From contig OY735201.1 of assembly GCA_963457665.1 (NCBI GenBank), forward strand, positions 33,614,918 to 33,678,917: a stretch of DNA of 64,000 bases, read 5' to 3'. The position numbers were made by a program, and so were the translations under genes. Within the stretch, counting starts at the first letter, position 1. Each line of letters begins with the position of its first letter. This stretch comes from Thysanoteuthis rhombus (taxonomy: Eukaryota > Mollusca > Cephalopoda > Oegopsida > Thysanoteuthidae). This document shows positions 1-12,900 of the stretch, one piece after another. The notes under the pieces were generated by a model. The model had not been told where the DNA came from and did no database searches. It saw only the letters and a list, made by a program, of their open reading frames with translations.

Positions 1-2600
1 TGAAAACAATGGTCATTTTCAGGGCTACTAAAATTGTTGGGAACCTCGGGCCATTTTTCAACTCATGATAGCTATTTGTTTTGTTTCATAATTTTGGGGA
101 ATTATGATGAGAATAAAAAAGGCGCCATTGTGTGCTACGAAATCCTTTATGATATCGGTAAGTGACAAAAATTATCAAGGAATAAAGGCAACAATTTCAA
201 TAAACATATGATTTTTATATTTTTTAAATATTTATCGAATTAGATGGATTTTTTATACTCTCTGGTGGCGTAAAAAACACGACATCGTAAAATTATTACC
301 AAAAGGTTGAATTAGTTTTTTTTTAAATCGAAGTTCCAAAACTAGCGGTTTTGTCCATTTCTAAGATATTTCATGAAATTGTATAAAGGGTGGGGTTGAC
401 CAGCTCACAAAAAATATCTCCACAATTTTTTATTACTAAATACCCCTTTCATAAATGAATTCATTCATAGATGGATTATTAATTGTACCGAAAAATTTCA
501 TTCAAATTTTTAATTCTTGGTCATTCATAATTCAACTGAAACGTGAGACGCACCTCGAAAATATGCAGGCTTTGAGAAATTAAAATAACTACTCCTTGAC
601 CTTTGAACTGTATTGACAGGTAAGAAGACACCCTTGTGAACTACTCGTATTGATTACTTTATTCTCTACAAGGAGTAAGCAATATTCTTTCCAAGATCCA
701 GTCAGTTCATCATCAAATTGACTAATTTTCTTCGAATCAAATTTTTAAGAAGAAAACTACATTTTGGGGAGATTTTTTTTTTAAAAAGAGCTAAATTTTT
801 CTGATGACATGCTAGTTGATCATGGTGGCTTTGAATTGTTTAGTTGACATAAACGTAAAGAAGAAACTTTGATTATTGCAACACGTTATTAAAAGATCTT
901 CAAACATGGCGTGGAGGTACCTATGTGTAGGCAGCTTATATTGTACACAAACGTAAGAGGGGTGCCTCGTGAGTAAGCCAGTCTTGTAGACCATTACTAT
1001 AGTAGTGAGCTCGATCTTCACTGGGTGCCTTGCGTTTGTGTTTATAACTGAAAAACACAAGCGATCATTTGTATATAGCAGATTCGTTCCTACCCACAAA
1101 ATTAATAAAATGGGATGAGCATTCCCCAGGAAGCACTTTTTTATGTAGTAGATGTATAAGTTGTTGTTACAGCAACAAAAATGATCATCAATAGAGAAAA
1201 ATGCGCCTATCGTCTGCGGTAAAGATTTACCTTATGGCCATTGGCGTCTGCTGGAAGGCCAGCCTCCATCTTGGATCAGGTCTTCTCAACTAGGGCGAAG
1301 GGATTTGAAAGTTGGAACCTCATAGTCAATAAAGGATAATGGTACAGTACAATTATTTTATGTAACCCAAACTTAATGTACCAATATAAAAAAAATTATT
1401 ATTATTTATTGGTAACAAGATTGATGCTGATATATTCTGAATATATCTTTTTGCTTCCGCTTCTGTAAATACATCCCTGGAAAAATGGCAGCGGATGCCC
1501 ATTCTTATGGTTTACATGGAACAGATTTTGAGAGAAAGACATTACACCAGAGTAGCTACTTGAAGCACAGTGAATGAATAAGAAGAAAACGAAACTGGGT
1601 TCTTATTAGCAGGGTAGCAAAATAATAATATCTATCAGGGGAAAAAGAATACTTGCACTGACTTCCTGTCACGTCTTCCAGAATCTGCAACAAAAACCTC
1701 AGTGAAAGTAGAGCCGGAAGTAGGTAATAAGCTTTCTGAAACGAATACAATGGCTAAGAAGATATTGAGTGACGAACCGGTTTCAACGACGGCAAGGAAA
1801 GAACTTTCAAAATTATTTTTGGTCCTGGATATGAAATTGAAACAACCAAAAGATAAAGTGACGAAAGAGTTGGGGTTTTTGTTTTCAGTCAGGGGATACA
1901 GGAAGGCTTCTAAGTCGACACTGTCAAAACTTATCTTTAAATGGACGGTTTATTTCACATTGACGATACGAGTGAAGAAATAATAAACCTAAGGAAACCG
2001 TTGATAAATTTTTTTCGAGTAAAAATGATGCTCGTGTTTGTGCTTGTATCTCGCCTCTGTCTAAGTTATTTTCTTTAAAGGTGCTTTGTCTATTATTTGT
2101 CGTGTAACTGCTGTATTTGTTTCTAACCTTATTTGCTGGTTTTGTTTTTAGTGTATTTCGATCGTGATCTTACTAGTGAATTCCAGTCGTTTCAAAGATA
2201 ATAGAAGCTGAGGCAATTATGAAAAAGAATTACAATTACTTAACATTACTCGGAATTGTACGAAGTTGAAATTCACCTGATATAGAGAAGACCGGGGCAC
2301 AATGAGACAATAAGATTTGTAATCCTTCTGAATCAGTAGAGGGCGGAATATTCTATCCCCTAATTGCATCATAGAATATAGTGTCTCATTTGTAATATTA
2401 ATCTATGAATGATTCTGAAATACAAAACCGGGTAAAACTGTTTGAGAAAATTTTAAAAGAGTGATTGGGAGTATCAATGTGTCCTTTGTATCAGGGTACC
2501 TTGAGATAGCAGAGGAGACACATTCAGATAGCACACATGCCTGATGGGAAGACCATAAACCAAGCAGAGTTATTATTTTCAGAGCGATTGACATTACAAC
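1..2600. other. Intergenic, nothing assignable
   Basis: AT-rich sequence without a recognisable gene. A 93-codon lysine-rich open frame at 1702-1983 (+) has no domain I can name and no supporting context. A pair of short inverted motifs around ACAATGAGAC (about 2297 and 2378) could be the ends of a tiny decayed transposon, too weak to call. Confidence 0.3.
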
Positions 2601-3540
2601 CACCCACTCTTTTTTTTTTTTTTTTTTTTTTGGCTGATCTCATAATCCTCTGATGCATCTTTGCTCCTCAATACCTTTCCATAGTTGTAGATTTTCTTAT
2701 CTTTTTTTCTCAGTCTTAAACTCAGTCAGGACTTAATCACCCTCCGAGGCATCCCCTAGAAATTGATGTGCAGGATTGCATAGGAATTCCTCTCCAGGCT
2801 CATCGTCACTATCATCAAGGATAGGATCCTCCATACTGTCAGGATCTGATTATGATGCATCATTAACGAATCAGTTGGGAGGGGGGGTCGCATTGGGGTC
2901 TCTCTTACCTTGAATTCACTTTTTTCCTTGCTGGAGTGTCATTGGCAATGATTATCTTCCCCTTTTACGACGCTGTGGAACACTCTCCTTTCAGTAATCC
3001 CCTGAATTCTTGTAGAGAACAAAGTGTAACTGATGTACATGGCTCTTGTGATTGATTTGAATGTTCAGCTGTTCCTCCCTTGATGGGAGTGGCATCCTTA
3101 TTAGTTGATGGGGCTGGTCGAACTGTAATGGAAGAGCTAAGAAAATTTGCCTTAGAAAAACACATTCCCATCCCATATTTTGAGTGAAACGAATGATCAA
3201 ACTATTGGCTGAGAAAAAAATAGATGTTTGGAGTGGATCAATGCACAATTACCACCCCCATATCGTAACTGCATACCACCATCACACCAGCTCTTCAGTA
3301 GCATTGGTAAAAGAAAAGCAGTGTAATGGTACGTATCCACACAAGATGGCAACACTTTCCAGCCAACAGGATTGTCCCATTGAGCCCCGGTCTCCTCTAC
3401 GCATGTCAGTACACGAGGCATTGAAGTGTCGACTTGTTTGGATCTGCAATTACTTGACAACTGGTCATTGCGCAGAGATATATTACTCTGCATGCAAAGT
3501 CGCACAGTGTCGAGTTTAAAGCGTTTTGGACCAGCGGTTC
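2600..3540. other. Unidentified region, possibly decayed coding sequence
   Basis: A T-run at 2609-2631 is followed by less AT-rich sequence. On the minus strand, short pieces with acidic, protein-like composition occur (for example DDSDDEPGEEF near 2825, and frames through 2965-3248). On the plus strand a 111-codon frame runs 3184-3519. The fragments change frame and I cannot match them to a family; a decayed transposon open frame is the most likely source. Confidence 0.2.
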
Positions 3541-4011
3541 TCGAGAAATCTAATAAGAATAAAAAAGAAATTACAGATTAGAGATCTTTTATCTAAAATT
3601 ATAGGTTTAAATCGATATCTAAATTGGTGATAGATCTGAATTCTGAATTTAGGTATAGAATATCTAAATTGGTAACACTGAATAGAAGTTATCGAAATAC
3701 TCCCAACCGGTAATTTCGTACGACGGATGGAAAATTATTTCACATGCCTGTAATGCCAGATAGCTCCATACACAATAAAATCCGGTCCCTTCCAAAAATG
3801 CACCCCTGAAATGGGAAATACCTTAGTATCAGTAAATCAGGCGAAAATATCGATAGCTACAACGTATGGTGGGAAATGAGTCATTTACCAGTCGAGTTTG
3901 TTCATTTGCATCCCCACGACTACTAATATGACACGAAGTCGGATTAAGGTGGGGTCCCACACGTTTGAAAACGTGCAGGCACAGGGTGCAATGAACCCGA
4001 TTCCCTGGGCA

Positions 4012-4180
4012 TGATTTCGTAAGGATGTCGGGACAAGCTGGAGTATGTCTACAGGACGAATCCCGTTGTGCAAGAGTCCCTGAGCCTCGATGCGTGATTT
4101 CGCTGAGTCATTAGGATAGGCTTGACTTTGTTTACAGGACGGATCCCGTTGATGCTCTCAGGACGAGCCTGGGCATGCTG
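4012..4180 (+). repeat. Imperfect 83-bp tandem duplication
   Basis: Two units start with TGATTTCG at 4012 and 4095. Each carries ACAGGACG(A/G)ATCCCGTTG about 50-55 bases later. The flanking CTGGGCATG motifs also recur. It lies directly beside the U2-like relic, so both may belong to one old mobile element. Confidence 0.45.
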
Positions 4181-4214
4181 GTCAGTGGTTCTGGGATGGG
4201 GGAAAATCCCAGAC

Positions 4215-4298
4215 ATTGATCAACTTCTCTGCCCGAGGACAGCAAAGTACAAATACTACACTTTGATCTAAGCCAAGAGGCCATGCCAGTCGAGAATC
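4215..4298 (-). pseudogene. U2 snRNA-like relic (5' domain), antisense
   Basis: Read on the minus strand, 4282-4247 gives GGCCTCTTGGCT, then AGATCAAAGTGTAGTAT. This is almost the 5' region of U2 snRNA, including the branch-point-recognition GTAGTA. TTCTCG, the usual start of U2 stem I, lies upstream (about 4297) but is separated by eight extra bases. Beyond the GTAGTA part only GTCCTCGG resembles U2 (stem IIb); the Sm site and the 3' domain are not recognisable. So this is a U2 pseudogene or the head of an snRNA-derived repeat rather than a working gene. Confidence 0.55.
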
Positions 4299-4769
4299 TT
4301 GAAAAAAAATCTCTGCCTCAGATAGATGCGTGACAAACGGGGATGAGGGAGGTTAGTTGAGAACACAGCCGGGCTCCGAATGGAAGTCAACGGAAGGTTG
4401 CAAAAAACATTCTGTTTTTGCTGCTAAAATGCCAGTTAACAAAAGTTGAGCGTTTGCGAATACACACTAGTGGAAAGAGACGAAAGTGTCTGCATAACAA
4501 ATACATTCCACGTTTTGCACGGTGGAAAATCCAGTCCGGTCAGACACTATCAATTTGAAGTGAAAATTCTCCTTAGAATGAGTTATGAAACAGGGGAGAC
4601 ATATTTGAGTCCTGAGTCCTTTCTTGTCAATTTTTCTTTAAGTACATGTAAAGGTCATTTTCTACGTCTTCCTACGAGGAGACGATTCGTTTTTCCACGT
4701 ATTCTCTTCAGCCCAAATTTTCAATGACAAGGAGTAAGTCATTTGCCCATGCCTACCTCTTTGAACTTT

Positions 4770-7470
4770 TATCATGAACTTGGAAACATTCGCCTTTTCA
4801 CGACTTCTCCTTTCAAACTTGCTTCCAGAACTGATGAAGGTCGTTTCACGTCTTATCTCCAGCACATATCTTCATGAACTAAAACCCACCACTGGAAGGC
4901 ACTCAGAGGGTGTATACTTCTGCCGACGCCATTGTCAGGGAGAGGTAATTGTGCATGGATCTGCTAGAATTTAATCAGTTCTTCCGTAGTCTATTGTCCA
5001 CCCTTCTACAAAATCTGATTAAAACTCTTAAAGTTATCATATGGACAGACATGAAAGTATGGCGATATTCTGTGGTTTGGACATTTAACTACTACCTAGA
5101 GGAAATTATTGCCAATGGATCCGCTCAAAAATTTTAACAGTTTCTTTATAGCCTATTGTCCACCCTTTCATAAATGTCATTGAAATTTACTTATAACTTC
5201 GTGAGATATCGTGTGAACAGTCATGAGCGTGTACATAAATTTAATTGAAAGAGAAGACGGAAACATAACTCTCAATCATGAAAAATCCAGGATCCGTCCC
5301 AAAATTTACCCCCCACTCGCTTACTCCATTACCCACCCTCCACAAAATGTCATAGAAATTAATTCATTACATCCGGAGATAGAAGGATGGACAAACGTGA
5401 CATTTTGACGATATGTAGTTACGATGTAAGGGCAGTAATTGTGCATTGATCCGCTCTAAACACCAATCAGTTCTTTCGAAGCCGATAGTTAACCTTTCCA
5501 CAAAATCTTATCGAAATTAATAGGGAACTCTTGGAGATATCTTATGGACATGAAAAGAATTCGGCAATAATAAGGTATTGTCAGGGAGAATAATTGTACC
5601 TGGATCCATCCCAAACTCCAATCAGTTTCTCCCTAACCTATTGTCAACCCTTCCGCACAATATCATTGAAATTCATTGAGAACTTTTGGAGATATCGTTT
5701 GGACAAACATGAAATTTGGCAACATTTTATGGTTTAGGTATATAACTACGGCATTGGGGAGATAATTGTCTATGGATCTGTTCCCAAATTGAATCATCTC
5801 TCGAGTGGCTTATTGTCCACCCTTCCACAAAATGTCATTGAAATTTATGAGATTTCTTCTTGAGAGACCGTATGGACAACCATAAGCGTATAGACAAATG
5901 TAATAGAAACAAAAGGGAAAATATCTATAAATCGGAGAAAAAATCCTGGATACACCCAAAAATTTCACCACCTTTTTCTTATCCTTCTACGATTCGTCTT
6001 TTTTACCACTTGTCTCTGCAAACTTATTCCAGGAACTGGTAATTTTGCGTTTTGTTCTCACCACATACTGGACATTTGTCTTTAACATCTTGTTCTTACA
6101 AAATCATCCCAGGAACTAACAAATCCCATCAAAGTAGATTTTCACCGTTGGCAGTCTCTGGTTGGTGAATTCAAATGTACAAGTCTTTTCATTCGCTATG
6201 TTAAACCACATGATTTGTCACTCTAAAGAAGCTAAAAATAGCATCTTACTTATGAAGCAATTAGTAACTAAAATGGTTGCTAATTTAGTCAAACATAAGT
6301 GAGGCCAATAAATCTTTCAAGATTCAATACAAATTTTAATTGTATTTAAATAATAATTTCATAGGGAAATAGCGAGATAAACATTTGCATGAAACTTTAA
6401 GAACAATTAGAATCTCGATAAGATAATTTTTATGCAGATGCAAGTGGTCGTCTGCATGAATAATCTGTTATGACTTAACAAGATTTCCATGGAAGGAGAT
6501 TTTCATTGATTGATTTCAGAAAGTCAAAATGAGACGAACGTACAACTAAAATTACTTGAAGGAACAAAACTGTTTTAACACTTAAATAAATTAGTAAACT
6601 AGAAATCATTCAGTGTGTGCATACCTCTGCTAATACCATTGTCAGAAGAAGTAAATGTTCATGGATCCGTCCTCAAATTTAATCACTCAGCCTAATACAC
6701 CCCCTTCCAACAATTTCCATTTTAATTCATTGAAAACTTTCGGGGATATTATGAGGACAACCATGAAATTCTTGGTAATATGTGGTGTAGATGTACCATA
6801 TAACGTAATTCATTGAGAACTATCGAATAGATCGTGTGAATTGACCTACGGACGAAAAGGCGGAAGTGGTCGAATACATATACCTCTCCAATTTTGTTGA
6901 CAGAGGTAATAAGATGTAACAGAACAAGGCCTTTCTACAGATTTGAATTTTGTAAAAAAAATCAAATTTTCATAAAATGTATTTTTGGTTCGGTTTGTTT
7001 TCTTCTTACTATATTTGAATTAGTGTCAAGGAGTAAACGTAATTTTAATCTTGATTTCCTACGATTTCTTTTCACGTTATTCGGACCAATATCATCATCT
7101 TTGCTGCTATTAACACAACGTTTCTATTCTTCGACATTTCTCAGATGTATACAGTAGTACCCAGTCTTTAAAAGTAACTCACTAAACAAAATATACCCTG
7201 AAAAAATGAAACACCTACAAAATCTTTGCGTCTCTTGCAAAAAATTATTGTAGCATTTTTTCTTCCCTTTTCATTTCTTTTTATATAATTATGGTATTCA
7301 TCTGACTTTGCTTCATTCCTTTTGAAAAAATTCCAGACTGATCAATTATTGTGTTTCTTCAATTTCTCTGTTTCCGTCCATTTTTCGTTTTCTCACTTTT
7401 CTACTCTATTGCCCTCCATTCGACAAAATTTTATTCTAATTCATTGAGTACTTTCGGAGATATTGTGTTG
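4770..7470 (+). repeat. Composite tandem/dispersed repeat array
   Basis: A module of roughly 150-200 bp recurs many times with divergence. In order it carries TGGATCCGCTC, then AATCAGTTCTT, CCTATTGTCCACCCTTCCAC, AAAATGTCATTGAAATT, TTGGAGATATCGTGTGGACA and ATGAGCGTATAGACAAAT. Copies start near 4955, 5115, 5285, 5440, 5600, 5770, 6660 and 7400, with spacer sequence (about 6130-6600 and 6870-7390) between the later ones. A second module with TTCTCCTTTCAAACTTG and CTCTGCCGACGCCATTGTC appears at about 4800-4950 and in part near 6000 and 6620. The short open frames here are by-products. The same family recurs inside SDR-B intron 1 (54230-55040). Confidence 0.6.
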
Positions 7471-8450
7471 ACAGACAAACCTTTCGTATAAAAAAAAATT
7501 ACCAAGAATATATGTGAAAAATCTTTTGATAGTCAACTTTGTGTCAACCCCTCTAATGGTCCACCACTAGTTGTTGCACACAAAGTAGGAAATATTCTCT
7601 TAGTTTATGATGGAGGTGATTGGTTCAGGACAATCAAGAGGGCACTGAATGAAAGAAATTTAGTAATTCCATTGACCACAGCCACTAGAATCCTGCCTAT
7701 ATGAAAGATAAATCAACAGCGACGAGGCAATATACGGACGTAGTAGAAAGCAGTAGCGCGATAAAAAAAAATCCTCCTTTTTTTTTAGCCAATCCGAGGC
7801 TCACCTAAATTCTCTAGTCAGACATACACAATCTCGCTCACACGAGTCTTTCGGCCTTCACTGTTATAGACAGACAGTTTGGTCTGGCCCACTCAGCAGT
7901 CTCTCTGACCCTTTTTTTTCATTCCCCCTCGCGATAGCCGTCTTTATCTGGACTCACACTAAAAACAATCTTTCAGAACGCATGGTGATATCCATCAACT
8001 TTGCGATCTTCGAAGGTCAACAATCAACATATAGGAAATTGTTTCACTTTCTCACATATTTTACTACAATAATGCCAAAGGGCTGTTAACTGAAATCGCT
8101 AGGGCTTCCCGCAGAAACATTACATTTTTCGCAAATAAACCTACCTTAATTTCGTTCTCCATTCTTTACTTCTTTTAATGAAAGATCGATGATTAACATA
8201 AAACTAAAACTTTCAGTTTTTTTGGTCAATTCATTTCTTTGATTCAGACCACAACATTCTTATCACAAGCGGGTACCAACGAGTATCGATCGAAATTATA
8301 CCCACACTCTGCGGAAATTCTAGAAATTTCCAACAGTCTATTTTGCTTCCAACTCGTATTTTTGTAGCTTCCAATCATCTCTTTGATTCCGGTGGACAAA
8401 TCTTTGAATGGAAGTCAAATTAATTTCCAAATTTATTTATTTCCATGAAA
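7470..8450. other. Intergenic, nothing assignable
   Basis: The stretch 7580-8050 is slightly less AT-rich than its surroundings (for example the segment around 7840-7960 with TCTTTCGGCCTTCACTG), but it shows no long frame, no RNA fold I recognise and no inverted ends. Confidence 0.25.
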
Positions 8451-8459
8451 TTTGGATAT

Positions 8460-8990
8460 ATCCATGGATAAAAAAGAGGGAAAAGTTTCCCCTTACTCTT
8501 GACCCTTATAAAGGAGGAATATACCCACCCCCTTTTTTTTACTTCTAAAAAAAATGTTTCCCTCCAATTTTGACACCTAGAAAAGAATAAGAGTTTCTCT
8601 GCAATTTCGACACTTGTAAAAGGAAAAAGTTTCCCACTGATTTTGAACCTTATAAGTGTGAAAAAAGTTCTCCAAATTGTAACCACTAAAAAAAAGGAGA
8701 AGGAGATTTTCCCTTCAGTTTTGACCCCTAGAGAGAAATGAGACTCTCCTTACTTTTGACCTCTAAAAGGGGGAATAAATCAAAATACGCAATTTCTTAA
8801 ACCCCCGATGAAGTGTAATTTGCGCATAAAACCTAATTTGGCCCCTAAAAAGAACAAAAGGATTTCCCCTTAGTTACGGGATCTTGAAGAGGGAATAATA
8901 TTTCCTCGATTTTGACCACTAAAAAGAAAAAAGGGGGAGGGGGATAAAGGCTTGTTCTCATTCATGGCCCCTATCAAGGAAAAGTGAACG
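8460..8990 (-). repeat. Minisatellite with a GGGTCAAAA-GGGGAAA core
   Basis: Diverged units of about 40-45 bp carry, on the plus strand, AGTTTCCCCT...TTTTGACCCCTAAAAAG (minus strand core GGGGTCAAAA...AGGGGAAACT). At least ten units can be followed between 8470 and 8970. The same core occurs in the opposite orientation at 17845-18045 and 58405-58525, so this is a dispersed minisatellite family. Confidence 0.6.
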
Positions 8991-9603
8991 ACGAAATTTT
9001 AGAAAATCTAAATCTATATTCTGCAGAAAAAATCTGAAATAAAATCTTGAAATATGCATCTAAAATCAAACTACGCGATTTCTAAATGCTTTATAAGGAG
9101 AATTTGGCACAGAAATACGGGCTATTTGTAACCGTATATGGGACTGCGTAATGTCAAAAAATTAAAAAGAAAAAAAAAAAAGAAGTGGTTCCCGGAAAAA
9201 TTGATTATTTTCTGTAAAATAATAAATGAGTTTCATAATTGCCATCTAATTTATTCCCAAATTACGCAATCAAAATAAAAGCTTTTTGAACTTGCCAGGA
9301 TTTTGAGCAATTATTTTAACTCCATCTGTCAAAATAGACATAAGACCATAATGGATACAAAACTGTTTTTAAGGTTAATGTATGATTTCTTTGTGTTATT
9401 TGGATATCTTATTTATAAAATGACTTTTATCTAGATATTTAGAAAAAAAAAAATAAAACGTGATGTTTTTGCAGCCCCCCCCCCCTCCCTGGATCCGTGC
9501 TTTCTTGCTAATAAATTTTACATTAAAAATATAACGCATGATTTAGTGATGTCACAATTGGCAACAACTCAAGTATGGTTTAGTAAAAAAAATCGAAAAC
9601 CTA

Positions 9604-9980
9604 ATGCATTGCGGCACCGGGCCATTATTAACCTCAACTAAAGCAAATTTCTACGAGAAATATCACTACTACTGCTATATCGATCTAGATGCGGCTTCAA
9701 GAGACAACAAAAGCCTGACTCTGCCAAATTTCTCGTCAGGAAAGGGTGAAAATTTGATATTTTCTCTCAGCGCAAAATGTAAACTTGCGAATTTATAGCA
9801 AGTACGGTGTTCCATTGAGATAAACCTTGAACGTTAGTTGGTAGACGTGTGTACAGTCCACTGTAGTGCCAGTAACTGCTGTCGGTGCCGGGTCATTCTT
9901 ACTGGTTTCTCAGCTGATAAATAAAATTTAAGAGAAAAAAAAAAAGAAACACTACAACCTTTCGTTCCTTCTCTTCACAT
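9604..9980 (+). promoter_or_regulatory. 5' flank of SDR-A with a degenerate direct repeat
   Basis: Two related stretches, about 9604-9670 and 9876-9950, share the core GGCACCGGGCCATTATTA / GGTGCCGGGTCATTCTTA, followed by A-rich sequence and ACACTACAACC or ATCACTACTAC. They sit about 270 bases apart, just before the start codon. The second may lie in the 5' UTR or core promoter, but no TATA box or initiator can be assigned with confidence. The open frame over 9604-9798 shows no recognisable domain and I do not treat it as a gene. Confidence 0.25.
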
Positions 9981-9990
9981 CCACGTAATA

Positions 9991-12900
9991 ATGGCATTGC
10001 GTAACGGCCTTTGTAGTTTAGCTGGCAAAGTGGCTCTCATTACAGGTGAGTAGTTTCAAAGAGAAACTATAAGGTAAATATGTTCTTTGGTTGCTGTTCA
10101 TGATTCGCAAAGTTTCTTTTAATTCTTTCTCTGCTTTTTTTCTGCATTGTTAATTTGAACGTTCAAATTGGATGGTTATTTTTAAGGTCGAAATTGAATT
10201 CAACTTGTAATTAATTACTTCTTTTTTTCTTTTAAATGGAAGAAGATGGAATATTTGAGAAATGTAATTTATTCTTTGTAACCGAAATTCGAACAAATTC
10301 ATTTTTACCCTTATTTTGTTTGTATATTAACACTTTTCAGTCTGAAATCAAACTTAAAGTTGAAAGATAATTCTGTTTCTATCTGTAAAATGTACCAAAT
10401 TATTTTTTTAATGGTCAATTAAAACTGAAACGGTCATACGTTGATATTGTTATTCATTGGTCAGAAATTCTATCAGTTAGTTGCCAATACTATTGCTGTT
10501 TAAAATTCATATAACATTAACAGTGTTTACTGAGTAAATATCGAATGGGTTAATAAAATGCTGCCACATTTTAATCAAGTAGATGGAGTAACCACAACCG
10601 GTGTAACATGTGCATGTATCCTATTCTAAAAAACATCTATTTATTCAAAGATACGTCTCTTCAATTTGTTAATTGCCTTGCATAAATTACATGTTGAAAT
10701 GCTATTCTATTATTTTATCGGAAGTATGTTGCTTAACTCTATTTGATGGGATATTAGAAATCTTTTTTTCAATAGTAAAACATGTTTTTAATTCTAATTC
10801 GACCATATCGTGAACTATTACGCCGTAATATTTCTTTACGCTACTACCGGTACTTTATTCTAACTACCTATAACAAAGAAAAATTCATCGAGAATATAAA
10901 TTGAAATTAACCTTGTTTTATCTACAATATTACGCATTTAAAAAATGGATGCATTTGTTCTCACAGAATGAATTATAAATTGCGTTATATTATATAGAAA
11001 CTTATTTGAAATGATCTCCCGTCGTTACACGGTTAATATATCACTCAATTCAGACAAAGTAAATAAGTTACTACTTATGTCTCTAATTTTTCTATCGTAA
11101 AAAATATTTCATTATGCTCTAACCTAACCTAACCTGCTACCCCTCCCCATCTTAATATGCAAAATGATCTTAAAACAACCAATTACATCAACCACAAGAT
11201 AAACGGAGTAAGTATTTCTTTACTTATTATATTAGAGACGTCTAGAAGAAAGACCTTACTTTCACTTTGAACCACGTGTTCAATGCGTCTTTTCTTTTCT
11301 GATTGACGCTATTGTAGTAGGAGTAATATTACTACGTAACTCAAGACTGGTCTATGGTCAGGTTAGTTTAGAATTCACCAGACTGTCTTGAGTATCTTTC
11401 TTTCTTTCTGGGTCTTTATTTGTTGAAATGATTTGGCATGAAAATCAACAAAAAGTGAACAAAACTAAAAGAGTTAATTTTGTTGTTTTTTTTTCTATTT
11501 ACTTATTTTACGAGTGAAAAAAAAGGTTTCGTTTATTGCACAATAGTTGGTAAATGCCTCTACCCACCCCCCAAAAATGATTTTTAAAAATCAATAACTA
11601 TGAATGTTACTTTTGTAAGATATTTTGGTAATCGTAGAACTTTGTAGATGCACTGCCGAGAGCCATTGTCCAGCAAGCTCATTTCGAAGACGATATGGAG
11701 TTAAATCCTCAGTAGATGCCCAGCAGCCTTGTGCTGTAATAACCTTTTTAAACCTTGGTCAATCAATTGAAAATGCTTTTTTCTTATTCATTTATTTTTT
11801 CTATTTTCTTATTTTTTATTTTATTTTGTTGAAACATCAGGAAATAACACTTTCAATGCTACTCCTTTCTTTACATTTATATCATCCCCATTGTGCTGTT
11901 TCCTTGAGATCACCGATCAGACGGAAACTGAGTCATCCGGTTAGATATAGTTGCATCAGGAAAATATAGGAAGTAAAGTACTGGCACTAAAATGAAGATC
12001 TTAGTATTTAGTAGTTGTAGGTTGGTAGTAACAATCTACGAAGATTTTCGTAGAGAAAGAGTTAAAACGACTGCAAATTTCTCTTTTCTTTTTTTAATCT
12101 TTAAAGATGGAAAATGAAATTTTAAAATCTAACGTTTTTTTAAAAAAAAAAACTAAAATGAAAAGAGGAAAGTTATTTCACTCATATTTCTAAAAATTTT
12201 CTCCGGGGTTTGCCAGGGCAATGCCTTGCTGACCTCTCAGACATGAAAAAAAAATTTCAGTCGTAAAAAAATTCCATGCAAAAATTCTCTGCTCATCACC
12301 TCAAAATTTTGTATACTGAAATAAGTACCTGAATTCGACAGGTTTCCAGATTGCATTTGTTTTGTTTTTTTTCTAATGATCTTCTTATGCTTTCAATTTA
12401 GCTTCAGCACAACTTCAAGAGAATATTTTTTCAAAAAGACTATTTATGGGGGGGCCCCCAATCAAGGAGTCTGCCCCATGGATCCGACGGCTCAAGTTAC
12501 GGCACTGATTTTCTCAATTCTACCATTTTTTTTTAGTTACTAGTATAAGAAGAAGAGTATCAAGGCTATATATTTTGGCTAGTAGGGGGAAAAGTCACTG
12601 AGAGAATTCCTGATAAAATATGTCTTAAATGTGTTGCTTATTAGTAGAAAAATAAGACCATAAAACCTTTGTACAAATGGGCTGCATATATTACTTATTT
12701 TATAACCATGAGATAAATAAAAAGAACGTCTTTGCAACTTGTGTGTTGCTCGATAAGAGTGCCACAATAACTTCTTAAAATAGGCCACTCATTGCATCTT
12801 TTTCTTACATTTCATTATTGTCCACATATCTTCTGAATTTTGTGTGTCAACTCCTCAAACTTTTATTCTCAATGAATCAAATTCATTCTTATCAGTTGTT

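Noticed and set aside
1702-1983. 93-codon lysine-rich frame
   Set aside because: No domain, no supporting exon or start context, and nothing similar nearby.
4215-4298. Functional U2 snRNA gene
   Set aside because: The Sm site, stem-loops III and IV and an intact stem I are not recognisable.
11115-11131. Telomere or chromosome fusion scar
   Set aside because: Only three CCTAA units, too few to distinguish from chance.
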